A DNA stretch of 64,000 nt, from positions 1 through 64,000 of the forward strand of contig NZ_JPRH01000017.1 in assembly GCF_000737705.1 (NCBI RefSeq), written 5' to 3'. Positions 1-7,631 of the stretch are shown piece by piece. Source of the DNA: Chryseobacterium soli. Lineage in GTDB: Bacteria > Bacteroidota > Bacteroidia > Flavobacteriales > Weeksellaceae. The notes under the pieces are model-generated. The model saw nothing but the letters and a program-made list of their open reading frames with translations. It was not told where the DNA came from and ran no database searches. Each line of letters begins with the position of its first letter. The first letter of the stretch is position 1. The position numbers and the translations under genes are program-made.

Positions 1-214
1 GAAGATAGACTGATGAAATATTGTGAGCAGAATCAAATTGCTGTCAAAGGAATCTTCAGAGAAGATTTTTCAGCAAAGGACTTTAACCGGCCTGAATGGA
101 AAAAAATTATTACAACTTTAAAAAATAACAAAAGACTTCATAAAATATACTATTCAGTAAGTGAGATCGATTAGTCGGAATATTGAATATGCTCATAAAA
201 TGCATTGGTATGGT
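1..214 (+). pseudogene. Serine recombinase remnant (module junction)
   Basis: Bases 1-126 are nearly identical to 13621-13746 inside the intact recombinase gene, covering residues from about 26 of the catalytic domain. After base 126 there are small indels and substitutions that break the frame. Recognisable similarity ends near base 214, where unrelated sequence begins. The left end is cut by the window. This is one of three damaged recombinase copies here, each broken at a different point and each followed by different cargo. Confidence 0.85.
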
Positions 215-596
215 GGCGATTTTATTGGCTGCCGGTGCTGTTTTTTTTATAATAAAAGGACCGCAATCAGGAGCCTATGTCTTCGCTGGAATTATGTTTC
301 TATTCGCATGTGAATTCATTGCCAAAGTGGGCAGTACTGTTGTCATAGATCTGAACAGGAAGACAATCGTCCAAAAATCAGGGCTACTTTCATCTGGGCA
401 GACGATTGAGTTTGGAGATATCAAAAGTTTTTCCATCAATAACAAGATTTACGCAGTCTTGTTGATTTCATCGGCCTATGCGATTATTGAGCATTCCAAA
501 AAACAAAGAGGTCTTCTGTTAGGACAGAGTTTGATGAACACCAAAGTTACGGAAGCGTTACTTTTAGAAACCGAGGCGTTACTTGGTAGACGATGA
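189..596 (+). CDS. Small two-helix membrane protein, possibly 5'-truncated
   Basis: Two predicted membrane segments (about residues 5-22 and 30-47) are followed by a beta-rich cytoplasmic part with the stretch IEFGDIKSFSI. This layout recurs in the next genes (593, 1066, 2446, 2888) and resembles bacterial PH-like membrane proteins, but that fold is inference. Candidate starts (TTG 183, ATG 189, ATG 210) all lie within the recombinase remnant. Unlike its paralogs it lacks a soluble N-terminal lead, so its original 5' end was probably lost at the junction. The stop overlaps the start of the next gene by 4 bases. Function unknown. Confidence 0.6.
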   Translation: MLIKCIGMVAILLAAGAVFFIIKGPQSGAYVFAGIMFLFACEFIAKVGSTVVIDLNRKTIVQKSGLLSSGQTIEFGDIKSFSINNKIYAVLLISSAYAIIEHSKKQRGLLLGQSLMNTKVTEALLLETEALLGRR

Positions 597-1069
597 AAGA
601 ACAACTGATGCATTGGCAGGGCGGTGACCTTGTTGTGACACCGAACCGTTGTTATAGCAAAAAAACGAAAGCCTTTTTCTTTGTAGGTTTACTACTGCTT
701 GTGCTGGCTTTTTACCTGTCTATAAGGGTCGGCGATTTCTGGCAGATGCCCTTAATTCTGGGCGGATGCCTTACCGTTTCTGCAACGGTGTATGACCTGT
801 TGGCTGTACGAAAGCAAATCTACATTCCTAAAGATGGAAGCATGATCAGCGTGCAAACCATTTTCGGAAAACGGGAAATCTGGAATAAACAGGAAGTAGA
901 AATCGTTGGCAGGTCAGCAAATTATAAGCAGTTCATGGCCATCGCCCATAAAAGCAATCCATACGGAAGAGCCTATCAAATCAGCCCTTATCTAACCAAA
1001 CGGAAAATAACGGCACTTTTTGAAAAGGAAATCCTGCCCATTATAATTAATCAATTAGACGCAAAATGA
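593..1069 (+). CDS. Two-helix membrane protein, hypothetical
   Basis: A 158-residue protein: a soluble lead (MKEQLMHWQGGDLVV), two membrane segments at about residues 27-43 and 50-68, then a beta-rich C-terminal domain with IYIPKDGSMISVQTIFGK. It starts with ATG four bases inside the preceding gene and ends four bases inside the next (ATGA junctions), so three genes look translationally coupled. I do not recognise the family; the layout matches membrane-anchored PH-like proteins. There is no signal peptide and no catalytic motif. Confidence 0.75.
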   Translation: MKEQLMHWQGGDLVVTPNRCYSKKTKAFFFVGLLLLVLAFYLSIRVGDFWQMPLILGGCLTVSATVYDLLAVRKQIYIPKDGSMISVQTIFGKREIWNKQEVEIVGRSANYKQFMAIAHKSNPYGRAYQISPYLTKRKITALFEKEILPIIINQLDAK

Positions 1070-1530
1070 TAATAAATTATAGATATCTCATTCCAGAGGG
1101 GAACGATTACAAAATAAAAAACTTCATTTCACTGCATCATGTCGTTTTTGTAGCATGGTGGCTTGCCGGAATTGCGATGACAGTGTACAGCACCTATCTG
1201 AAAACTGCAATGACGATTATTGCTTTTACTTCGTTAATATTAATACTGATGTTGCTAAAGTCATCCAAAAACAGGATAATACCCTCCGAAAAAATCATCA
1301 ACATTGATACGGGAGTATGGAGAAAAGCGCCTATACAATATAGCTTTTCAGACTTTGACGGTTTTGAACTGCAAACAGTTTATTATTTGCGTATTCCATT
1401 AAATACAGAGCTTCATGGACGTTTTATTAATGCTAACGGGAAAATCAACCGTCATCTTTTGGGACAATCTTTCGGAAAAAGGTGCATGCAACAACTATGC
1501 AATGAATTAGAAGAGTTTCTTAAACCATAA
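1066..1530 (+). CDS. Two-helix membrane protein, hypothetical
   Basis: A 154-residue protein with two membrane segments (about residues 26-44 and 47-64) and a C-terminal beta-rich region containing the stretch INIDTGVWRKAPIQYSFSDF. It is the third of three genes joined by 4-bp overlaps. The C-terminal pattern, strands then GQSFGKR and a helix, parallels GQSLMN in the first gene and suggests paralogy. Function unknown; a membrane sensor, scaffold or immunity-like role is speculation. Confidence 0.75.
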   Translation: MIINYRYLIPEGNDYKIKNFISLHHVVFVAWWLAGIAMTVYSTYLKTAMTIIAFTSLILILMLLKSSKNRIIPSEKIINIDTGVWRKAPIQYSFSDFDGFELQTVYYLRIPLNTELHGRFINANGKINRHLLGQSFGKRCMQQLCNELEEFLKP

Positions 1531-1713
1531 ATTGTCTACATGAAACAACTGGATAAAATAATCGTTTCTGAAAAATCTTTCGATAGTAAGATCTGATAAT
1601 ACTTAACTCAAAATTATTAAGTAATCACCCTAAATTAGAAGTTCTTACAATCGAAAATATATTTTCGGAACCAGAGATTTATAGGACAAAAATGCAACAA
1701 TAATATTAAGAAC

Positions 1714-2253
1714 ATGAAAAAAACAATTTTAACATTAACATTTTTAGGAAGTTTAACCTTCTGCTTCGGGCAAAGTATCACCGGAAAGTATGAAGAATCT
1801 GCAATCATCGCCCCGGACAAGATCAGGAACATGATGAAGAGCGATGTTGTCATCACTAAGGACAATACCATGTCCAAAAAGATCTGGATCAGTAACCTTA
1901 TAGGAAGCACCGCTTTTTATGCGATAAGAAATGCTGCAAATGATGAAAAAGAAGTTTACAACATTCCTCCGCAGAACATAGCTGGCTATGCTGTAAATAT
2001 GGGTTGTGTTGTATTTGACAAAGAAGAGGAACAGGTTGTCATCGCCCTTAACGATAAGAGCAGTTGCACAAGAATGTCCCAATCAGGCTATGGCGATATT
2101 TCTGTAGTAAAGGACGGAGTTAAAGCCGGCGGAGTAACAGTGCGCACCAATGAAAAAACTTCTACGGGTACTACAAAAATGAATAAGAAACGTGTAAGCG
2201 TGAATACCAAAGAAGCTATTTATGGCGTGCAATATGTAGGCGTTAAAATATAA
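1714..2253 (+). CDS. Secreted hypothetical protein
   Basis: The N-terminus MKKTILTLTFLGSLTFCFGQ is a clear Sec signal peptide with cleavage expected after FGQ, so the mature protein of about 160 residues is periplasmic or exported. No domain is recognised. The C-terminal third is rich in Lys, Thr and Val. It follows the three membrane genes after about 180 bp and precedes a 58-residue membrane protein, which suggests one locus. There is no lipoprotein Cys and no type IX sorting domain. Confidence 0.8.
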   Translation: MKKTILTLTFLGSLTFCFGQSITGKYEESAIIAPDKIRNMMKSDVVITKDNTMSKKIWISNLIGSTAFYAIRNAANDEKEVYNIPPQNIAGYAVNMGCVVFDKEEEQVVIALNDKSSCTRMSQSGYGDISVVKDGVKAGGVTVRTNEKTSTGTTKMNKKRVSVNTKEAIYGVQYVGVKI

Positions 2254-2268
2254 ATAAGCATTAAAAAT

Positions 2269-2445
2269 ATGAAAAAAGCAATTGGTGTTATCCTAATCCT
2301 TATTGGGGTTGTATTAGCGATTATCCTTAAAATGGGCCCTGCTGAGGAAACCAGTTTTTTGTTTACCTATGGTGAGTGGCCACTGATAATCGGAACATTG
2401 GCAATACTTATCCCGGGTCTTATTATTTATAACAAAAACAGGTAA
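2269..2445 (+). CDS. 58-residue membrane miniprotein
   Basis: A short open frame that reads MKKAIGVILILIGVVLAI at its start and ends in IIYNKNR. Two hydrophobic segments (residues 4-19 and 37-53) are separated by a polar loop. It starts 15 bp after the preceding stop, and its TAA is followed directly by the ATG of the next gene. The tight packing between two genes of the same locus, and the hydrophobic pattern, support it as real. Function unknown. Confidence 0.6.
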   Translation: MKKAIGVILILIGVVLAIILKMGPAEETSFLFTYGEWPLIIGTLAILIPGLIIYNKNR

Positions 2446-2916
2446 ATGAAAAATTTTACAATAGAGGGAAACTTGTATAAGCTGAAACCCCAATGGGGAA
2501 TGAATATACCATTGATCGGGGCTTTCATCATTCTCACAATCGTAGGCTTTGCGAAAATACCCGAATCCTCTTTTAAGTGGTGGATGCTGGGCATCAGTAT
2601 CTTGCTGCTGATATCAGTTTTAAGCAGTTACCTGATTATAAATTTAGACCAGAAGGAAATACGCACAAAGATTGGATTTTTTGGGAGAGCAAGAATAATC
2701 TCGCTGGAGAGCCTGGAGGATTTTACAGTTCTTAAGACAAAGCATTACGGCATCCTTACTATCAATGTAAAGCTCCTTGCAAACTATGTCAACAGCAAAG
2801 GCAAAGATAAAACAACTGTGCTGGCACAAGCTTTTTTTGCCAGGCCGATACAGCATATCCTGAACGATGTAAACGAAATATTAGGTGATGAGTATCAAAG
2901 ACAAACTGAAATTTGA
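2446..2916 (+). CDS. Two-helix membrane protein, hypothetical
   Basis: A 156-residue protein with soluble lead MKNFTIEGNLYKLKP, two membrane segments (about residues 22-38 and 45-65), then LIINLDQKEIRTKIGFFG and further strands ending in a short helix. The layout repeats that of the genes at 189, 593 and 1066, including strands after an I-N-L-D turn. It begins immediately after the 58-residue gene and overlaps the next gene by about 30 bp. Likely a member of a locally amplified membrane family; function unknown. Confidence 0.78.
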   Translation: MKNFTIEGNLYKLKPQWGMNIPLIGAFIILTIVGFAKIPESSFKWWMLGISILLLISVLSSYLIINLDQKEIRTKIGFFGRARIISLESLEDFTVLKTKHYGILTINVKLLANYVNSKGKDKTTVLAQAFFARPIQHILNDVNEILGDEYQRQTEI

Positions 2917-3439
2917 AATTACCTCCCACAGCATTTCACTGCAGCCCAACCGAAAAATTGTTACCAATTTTATTTGGGATATGGTGGGTATGGTAGTGTT
3001 AATCCTTGTTTTTCTGGTGTTTAAAGAAAAAATTGGTGAAGGTGGTAGATTCTGTTATCTTGCAATCATTGCCTGCATTATTGCCCACCTATTGATAACT
3101 GTCCTTTTTCGGGTACCGGTGCGTTATATTTTTGATAAGGACGATAATGCGATCTATCGCGAAACTAAACCGTTTGGCAGACGACAACTAATGCTCTTAG
3201 ACGAAGCAATAATATTTACCCGCACCGAGTCTGGAGATTGGTATTATTGCTTAGGAAAAAAGAAGAAACAGTTTCTGAAAAGCTATAAAGTCAGTCCAAT
3301 ATTCAGTAGCGGCAAAGCCTCGCAAAAACGTGCCGAAGAATATGAGGTGGAAATTTTAGCACCTATAATGGAATTATTACCACATATCCATAATCTGCAG
3401 ACCACGCCATTTTCCCTTATTAATAAAAACAATTCTTAA
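2888..3439 (+). CDS. Two-helix membrane protein, hypothetical
   Basis: A 183-residue protein with a soluble lead (MSIKDKLKFEITSHSISLQ), two membrane segments (about residues 30-47 and 57-76), then a beta-rich part with RYIFDKDDNAIYRETKPFG. It has the same layout as the four other small membrane genes upstream. ATG 2888 is preferred to GTG 2885. It overlaps the previous gene by 29 bp, implying coupling, and is the last gene of the locus; no clear terminator follows. Confidence 0.72.
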   Translation: MSIKDKLKFEITSHSISLQPNRKIVTNFIWDMVGMVVLILVFLVFKEKIGEGGRFCYLAIIACIIAHLLITVLFRVPVRYIFDKDDNAIYRETKPFGRRQLMLLDEAIIFTRTESGDWYYCLGKKKKQFLKSYKVSPIFSSGKASQKRAEEYEVEILAPIMELLPHIHNLQTTPFSLINKNNS

Positions 3440-4021
3440 CTCTGGATGTTGCTTTGATTTAATGGAATTGTCGTAGTTCAAATGGAAAAATATTCCACGC
3501 AAAATTCTGTGCATTTTCTAGAGAATTAACCTCATAAAATCCTCCAATACTATTGGAACCAAAACATCACGAGATGGAAACAGGTACCTTAAATTGCTTC
3601 AATTGGAATAATGGCAATTGTAGCCACTTATTTTACTACACCAGGATGTTTTATAAATCAGAAATGATGCATTCGTAAAAGTATTATCAAATAATTTTCA
3701 TCACCGACTCCTAAATAAAAGTATTTAATTTCGCATTTACTTAAATAAGCGCTCTTAAAATCAGCGTATATCCTAGAAATTCTCCTATTAAATTGACCTG
3801 TTATTACTAAGAAGACATATTGTTTTCAATGAGATTACTTTCTCATGAAGCCCTATATATCATTCATAAGTCTTATCGTTTGTATAGGTGCCTAAAATAT
3901 TTTTTTATTTTTGTTGTGGTAACAAAGGAAAACTTACCAATAGATAATTAACCTCTTAAGGATATCCGCAATGATTTGCACAATCCAGAATCAAATTTAA
4001 CAACAATAAATCTAAAAAACT
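3440..4021. other. Intergenic, no gene recognised
   Basis: About 580 bp of AT-rich sequence with stops in all frames. I see no RNA gene, terminator or repeat. It may be decayed coding sequence. Confidence 0.5.
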
Positions 4022-4616
4022 ATGAAAAAAAACGCTAAGTATCGCTATCCTTTTACTTCTCGCACAATTGAGCTTCGCTCAATATTTTAAACTGATACCC
4101 AAGGGCTTTGTCTCAAATGACAATAGTGATTTTACGGTAGTCAACGTACCGAATGCGAAACAAAAAGATTTATACAAGAATGTACTGAATGCCATTAACT
4201 CCATGTACAGCAATCCACAAAAAGGACTTAGTGTCGTTGAAGGTGAAAGTATTAGTATAACAGCGTACGAAAAGGAAGTTCTGCCTATAAAGCTTTCTAA
4301 TGGGCTCGGAAAATCAATTCGTAAATATGATTTATCCTATAAACTAACCTTTCTTTTTAAAGATGGTAAGATTCGCATCAACAGTCCTGATTTTGAGGCT
4401 AGACGATATGTTGAAAGTACTTACAGAGGGGCAAGTGGTTGGACTGGGGATGAATGGGTCACGCTAAAACTGGTAAAAGTCGGAAAATCTAAATTATATC
4501 TTTTTGAAGATGATGGAAAAGTAAGATTTGAAGATGCATATTCTGGATTGAACAATCATTTTAATTCACTTTTAAAACAAATCATGGAGAAATCTCAAAA
4601 TATAAATAACTGGTAA
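4022..4616 (+). pseudogene. Secreted protein gene with a poly-A frameshift
   Basis: From ATG 4022 the sequence reads as a good signal peptide, MKKTLSIAILLLLAQLSFAQ, only if one A is removed from the run of eight A just after the start codon. The rest (from 4068, AQYFKLIPKGF onward) is one uninterrupted frame of about 180 residues. The intact protein would be about 197 residues and exported. It is either a genuine frameshift, a slippage-controlled gene or a sequencing error in the homopolymer. The mature part has no recognised domain. Confidence 0.65.
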
Positions 4617-4875
4617 AAGATTGGGTGCCCAATCTATGTAAGCCTCTTAATATGATACGAGGTGATGAAGCCCATAGCAGAAAATTGCAACGAGGATAAG
4701 CAGGAAAAACCACAAAACATTGATCCCATTTCACCAAAAATATGTAATTAGCAATCAACTGGTTTACAGTTAATTTCCCTATGCTTTAAAATTGGTGGAA
4801 TGGGGATCAATCAAACTGGTTTATGCAATACGTACATGCTTTTAAAATAAATGAGATCTATCAAATCCAAATGTT

Positions 4876-5292
4876 TTACTTAACAGCTTCTGCATACTGT
4901 TCATCGCTTACTGGCTCCAACCACTGATTTTCATTTGTTTGCGGATTGGCTGTTATGGCAATATGTGAAAACCACGAGTCAGGAGCCGCTCCATGCCAGT
5001 GCTCCACATTGGGAGCGATTTCAACAATGTCACCAGATTCAATACGGCGAGCCTTTTTTCCACGTTCCTGATAATAACCTGCTCCACCTACAGCGATGAG
5101 AATTTGTCCTCCGGTATGACTGTGCCAGTTGTTACGGCTGCCAGGCTCGAATGTTACATTGTTTATTGGAACATTAAGATCTTTATTTGCAGTAAGAGGT
5201 GCTAGCCACGATTTTCCGGAAAAATATTGTGCATAAGCGGTGTTTTCCTCTCCTGTAGGAAAATCACTGATTTTTGGGACTGCTGTTTCCAT
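4876..5292 (-). CDS. Cupin-domain protein
   Basis: A 138-residue single-domain cupin. Motif 1 is seen as NNWHSHTGGQILIAVGGAGY, with metal-binding His residues and Gln in place of the usual Glu. Motif 2 is GDIVEIAPNVEHWHGAAP with His. Such small cupins are cytosolic metal-binding proteins, often encoded beside carboxymuconolactone decarboxylase-like or redox genes. It stands alone here, in opposite orientation to the locus on its left. The substrate cannot be told from sequence. Confidence 0.88.
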   Translation of the reverse strand: METAVPKISDFPTGEENTAYAQYFSGKSWLAPLTANKDLNVPINNVTFEPGSRNNWHSHTGGQILIAVGGAGYYQERGKKARRIESGDIVEIAPNVEHWHGAAPDSWFSHIAITANPQTNENQWLEPVSDEQYAEAVK

Positions 5293-5577
5293 AATTTATT
5301 ATTGTTTAGGGTTGCGACAAGAAGTATCCTATTTAAATACAGTTGCCGCGATTATTGTTTATAAATATTTCATCTAACATTTTTGCTTTCAAGCAAAAGT
5401 ACAAATTTCCGAAAAGTGAACCATCCAAATGTATAGAAGTAACGGAAGTTAATACCATTTTCACTTATTTATAACCTTTCTCAATGCTTATCTCCATTCC
5501 GACATGCTTAACATCCTAAAGTAAGTTATTTTGCCCCCGAACTCAATTTATCTGCCAATTATTTCGGAGACCTTATT

Positions 5578-5640
5578 AAATGTATATTTCGGTGAAAGTG
5601 ACCCCTCTGTTTCGGGCCAAACTGTCCACCAATTTGATTA
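5578..5640 (-). repeat. IS21-like end remnant, inverted copy
   Basis: The stretch tcggtgaaagtgacc...gggccaaactgtccacc is the reverse complement of the motif at 55710-55760 and 45248-45300 (ttggcccg.aatagga.gg.ccac..tcaccgaaata). Spaced internal repeats of this kind are typical of IS21-family ends in Bacteroidota. Family assignment is from memory. The rest of the 5293-5781 gap holds no gene I can support. Confidence 0.4.
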
Positions 5641-5781
5641 CCGGGAATGTTACTGCATCTCGCGTCCTGCAGTCCGCCATTACGCTAAATTTCCGATTGA
5701 AGAAATCGGAAGATATCGCTGTAATATGGTTTATTAACATTAACAGAGAATTGTTTATTTAATACAACATCGTACAATCCA

Positions 5782-6117
5782 TCATCCCAAAAATATTCTT
5801 TTCCATTTTGCAACTGTATTTCTACTCAGTTTAAAATGGTTTGCCAACTTAGTATTGTTCAGTTTATGTTTTTTCTGGTAACCTAATATTTGTAGTATAT
5901 CATCTTTGCAATAGGAATGGAGCTGCTGGTTTATTTTTGAGGACTCTGGTTTTGATTGCCCAAAGATCTTTTGGTTAAGATTGAGGATATCGATGGCAGA
6001 TAAACGTTTTTTATCAAGCAGCGGCAAACATTTCTCGATTTTATCCGGAAATTTCTCAATCAAAATATCCTTATAAATAGCTTTATAATCAGGATAGGTA
6101 TCTGGGTTTTGTTTCAT
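5782..6117 (-). CDS. Helix-turn-helix protein, transposase-associated type
   Basis: A 111-residue protein whose last third, NTKLANHFKLSRNTVAKWKR, is a helix-turn-helix. The N-terminal part is helical and charged. Small proteins of this type recur in Chryseobacterium-like genomes, often near mobile DNA. A decayed piece of a related gene is visible at 12455-12510. It is the last of four genes on the minus strand (6984 to 5782) that overlap or abut, so it is probably cotranscribed with another HTH-bearing gene at 6562. DNA binding is inferred from the motif. Confidence 0.7.
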   Translation of the reverse strand: MKQNPDTYPDYKAIYKDILIEKFPDKIEKCLPLLDKKRLSAIDILNLNQKIFGQSKPESSKINQQLHSYCKDDILQILGYQKKHKLNNTKLANHFKLSRNTVAKWKRIFLG

Positions 6118-6271
6118 TTTTTTTGTAATAAATTATATTGCAATTTTTAATATTATAGATGCAGATATCTCTTCCATATTCCGAATAATAATTATCTCCA
6201 AAAATTGAAAGCATTTCCCCTTTGGCTTTTCCTTTAAGTTTACCAGGGGTTTTAATTACGGCAATGTTCAT
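6089..6271 (-). CDS. 60-residue hypothetical protein
   Basis: A short frame that starts MNIAVIKTPGKLKGKAKGEM and continues with several aromatic residues. It overlaps the following HTH gene by 29 bp and starts 21 bp after the previous stop. Tight packing in a four-gene run is the main support; there is no recognised domain. It could be a small partner of the flanking genes or a spurious frame. Confidence 0.45.
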   Translation of the reverse strand: MNIAVIKTPGKLKGKAKGEMLSIFGDNYYSEYGRDICIYNIKNCNIIYYKKNETKPRYLS

Positions 6272-6292
6272 TTGTGCTTTTGTAAATTGATA

Positions 6293-6586
6293 TTAGAACT
6301 TTATCACCTTATATTCAGGAGTCTGACCTTCATAGTGGAATATATTTTTATATTCTTTCCAAAAAAAATATTGCCCTATCATAATATCCGCCACACAATC
6401 TTTTTTTAAAATAAATGCAATCTCGTCTTTGAAAATTCCCCAACGGTATTGGCTGTAAAACCAAATTTCATTATCAGAGCTTTTAAATGTTTTAACTGGT
6501 TTTCCCCATTCTTTCAAAACATCTGTACTTGATCTATGAAGGTAATCATCTACCAGACTTTTTAATTTTTGAATTTGCTTATCCAT
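6293..6586 (-). CDS. Hypothetical cytosolic protein
   Basis: A 97-residue protein: a helical N-terminus (MDKQIQKLKSLVDDYLHRSS), then a strand-rich part with many aromatics (EIWFYSQYRWGIFKDEIAF). It has no signal peptide and no known motif. It overlaps the upstream HTH gene by 25 bp, suggesting translational coupling. It belongs to the compact four-gene set 6984-5782. Function unknown. Confidence 0.65.
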   Translation of the reverse strand: MDKQIQKLKSLVDDYLHRSSTDVLKEWGKPVKTFKSSDNEIWFYSQYRWGIFKDEIAFILKKDCVADIMIGQYFFWKEYKNIFHYEGQTPEYKVIKF

Positions 6587-6984
6587 TTGTATAAAGTAGT
6601 TTTGGGAATTTTATATTTTATCATGACATCATCCTTTGTCATTTTGTTTAGTTCAATTTGTTCCAATATAAAATCTATGACCTCTTTGGTATAAAGGTTT
6701 TTTTTGAATTTCGGGAGAGAAGATTTCTTCACCTTTACATTATCGTTTGTCGTATTTGGTGGTGCATATAAAATCAAATGTTGAGAATATAATCTGAAAA
6801 AATCATACTCCAGAAGTTTACTCCACCTTAGCAAAATTTCAGAGTCAAGGCTTTTCGCATTATACATTTCTTCAATTTTTTCTTCCGTACATTTTAAAAA
6901 GTTACAGATACGGGAACTTTCTATCCCTCTTTCCGCAACTGCTCTGCTGATTAAAATTCCTATATGGATTTCCTTAAAATTCAT
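6562..6984 (-). CDS. HTH-type protein, first gene of small cluster
   Basis: A 140-residue protein with two helical DNA-binding-like parts. The N-terminal region (ILISRAVAERGIESSRICNF) resembles an XRE-like or transposon-regulator fold. The C-terminal end, KDDVMIKYKIPKTTLYKWIS, is a transposase-type helix-turn-helix. It is followed by three small genes that overlap in series. It could be a regulator of the cluster or the DNA-binding subunit of an element-encoded function. No catalytic residues are evident. Confidence 0.65.
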   Translation of the reverse strand: MNFKEIHIGILISRAVAERGIESSRICNFLKCTEEKIEEMYNAKSLDSEILLRWSKLLEYDFFRLYSQHLILYAPPNTTNDNVKVKKSSLPKFKKNLYTKEVIDFILEQIELNKMTKDDVMIKYKIPKTTLYKWISKFKN

Positions 6985-7065
6985 TCTGTGTACTTTTAGG
7001 ATTACGTTGGTCTTACTGCCGAGAAATAGAAGTACTAATATTTGGTAACTCTACATTAGTAGGAT

Positions 7066-7338
7066 TCAGTACCGAAGCATTATTATAAAAGAATTAGCAG
7101 CAGTATATCCTGTGGTATATGGATAGAAGTTGTGGTTTCTGTCTGCTGCCGATAATGCTACTCCTCCTACATTCGGGATATTATTTGCACTGCTCGAATT
7201 ATCTTTCCATGCTGTGGCAATAGCTCCCGAATCATTGGATTTCACCCAGAAATCTGGTGCAGTAAATCCTCCCGGAGATTGCCCAAATACATACAGCATG
7301 GGCAAAACTGTACATAATGTTAGTAGAATTTTTTTCAT
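7066..7338 (-). pseudogene. Truncated surface-protein gene, 5' fragment
   Basis: It begins with the signal peptide MKKILLTLCTVLPMLYVFGQ and continues GGFTAPDFWVKSNDSGAIAT, a stretch I associate with the start of large Bacteroidota cell-surface proteins with lectin- or adhesin-like domains. The frame ends at about 90 residues with an unrelated tail, so only the 5' end of a much longer gene appears to survive. Non-coding sequence with dispersed repeats follows. Confidence 0.6.
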
Positions 7339-7474
7339 TGGTATATCTTTAATAGTTTTTTAATGATTTTTTTAATGATAATGAACATAAAAAAATTATC
7401 AATTCTGTGAAGCCTCAAAGACTAGGGTTTCCAAAAAGACCACACGAGTGTTTCATTTGTTTGTATTATTTAAT

Positions 7475-7592
7475 CATTATATATTTCATCATGCTGATAG
7501 AGGAAGCCAAATTCTTCGACTGTTTCGCTGTGCTCCCAACTCAGGATAGCATTATACTATTATCCTGAGTGTCACGAAGCATTTCTTTGCAT
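7475..7592. repeat. Dispersed intergenic repeat, diverged copy
   Basis: This AT-rich segment contains tcatgctgatagaggaagc, caactcaggatagc and atcctgagtgtcacgaagca. The same phrases recur at 9165-9415 and 34440-34535. The family is common between genes in Chryseobacterium-like genomes and may form hairpins at transcript ends. Confidence 0.5.
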
Positions 7593-7631
7593 ATTGAGAA
7601 TACTCAAAATATCATCTTAGCGGCATGGGTG

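Noticed and set aside
5531-5762. Two short plus-strand frames near the cupin gene
   Set aside because: They overlap the IS21-like end remnant and each other in different frames.
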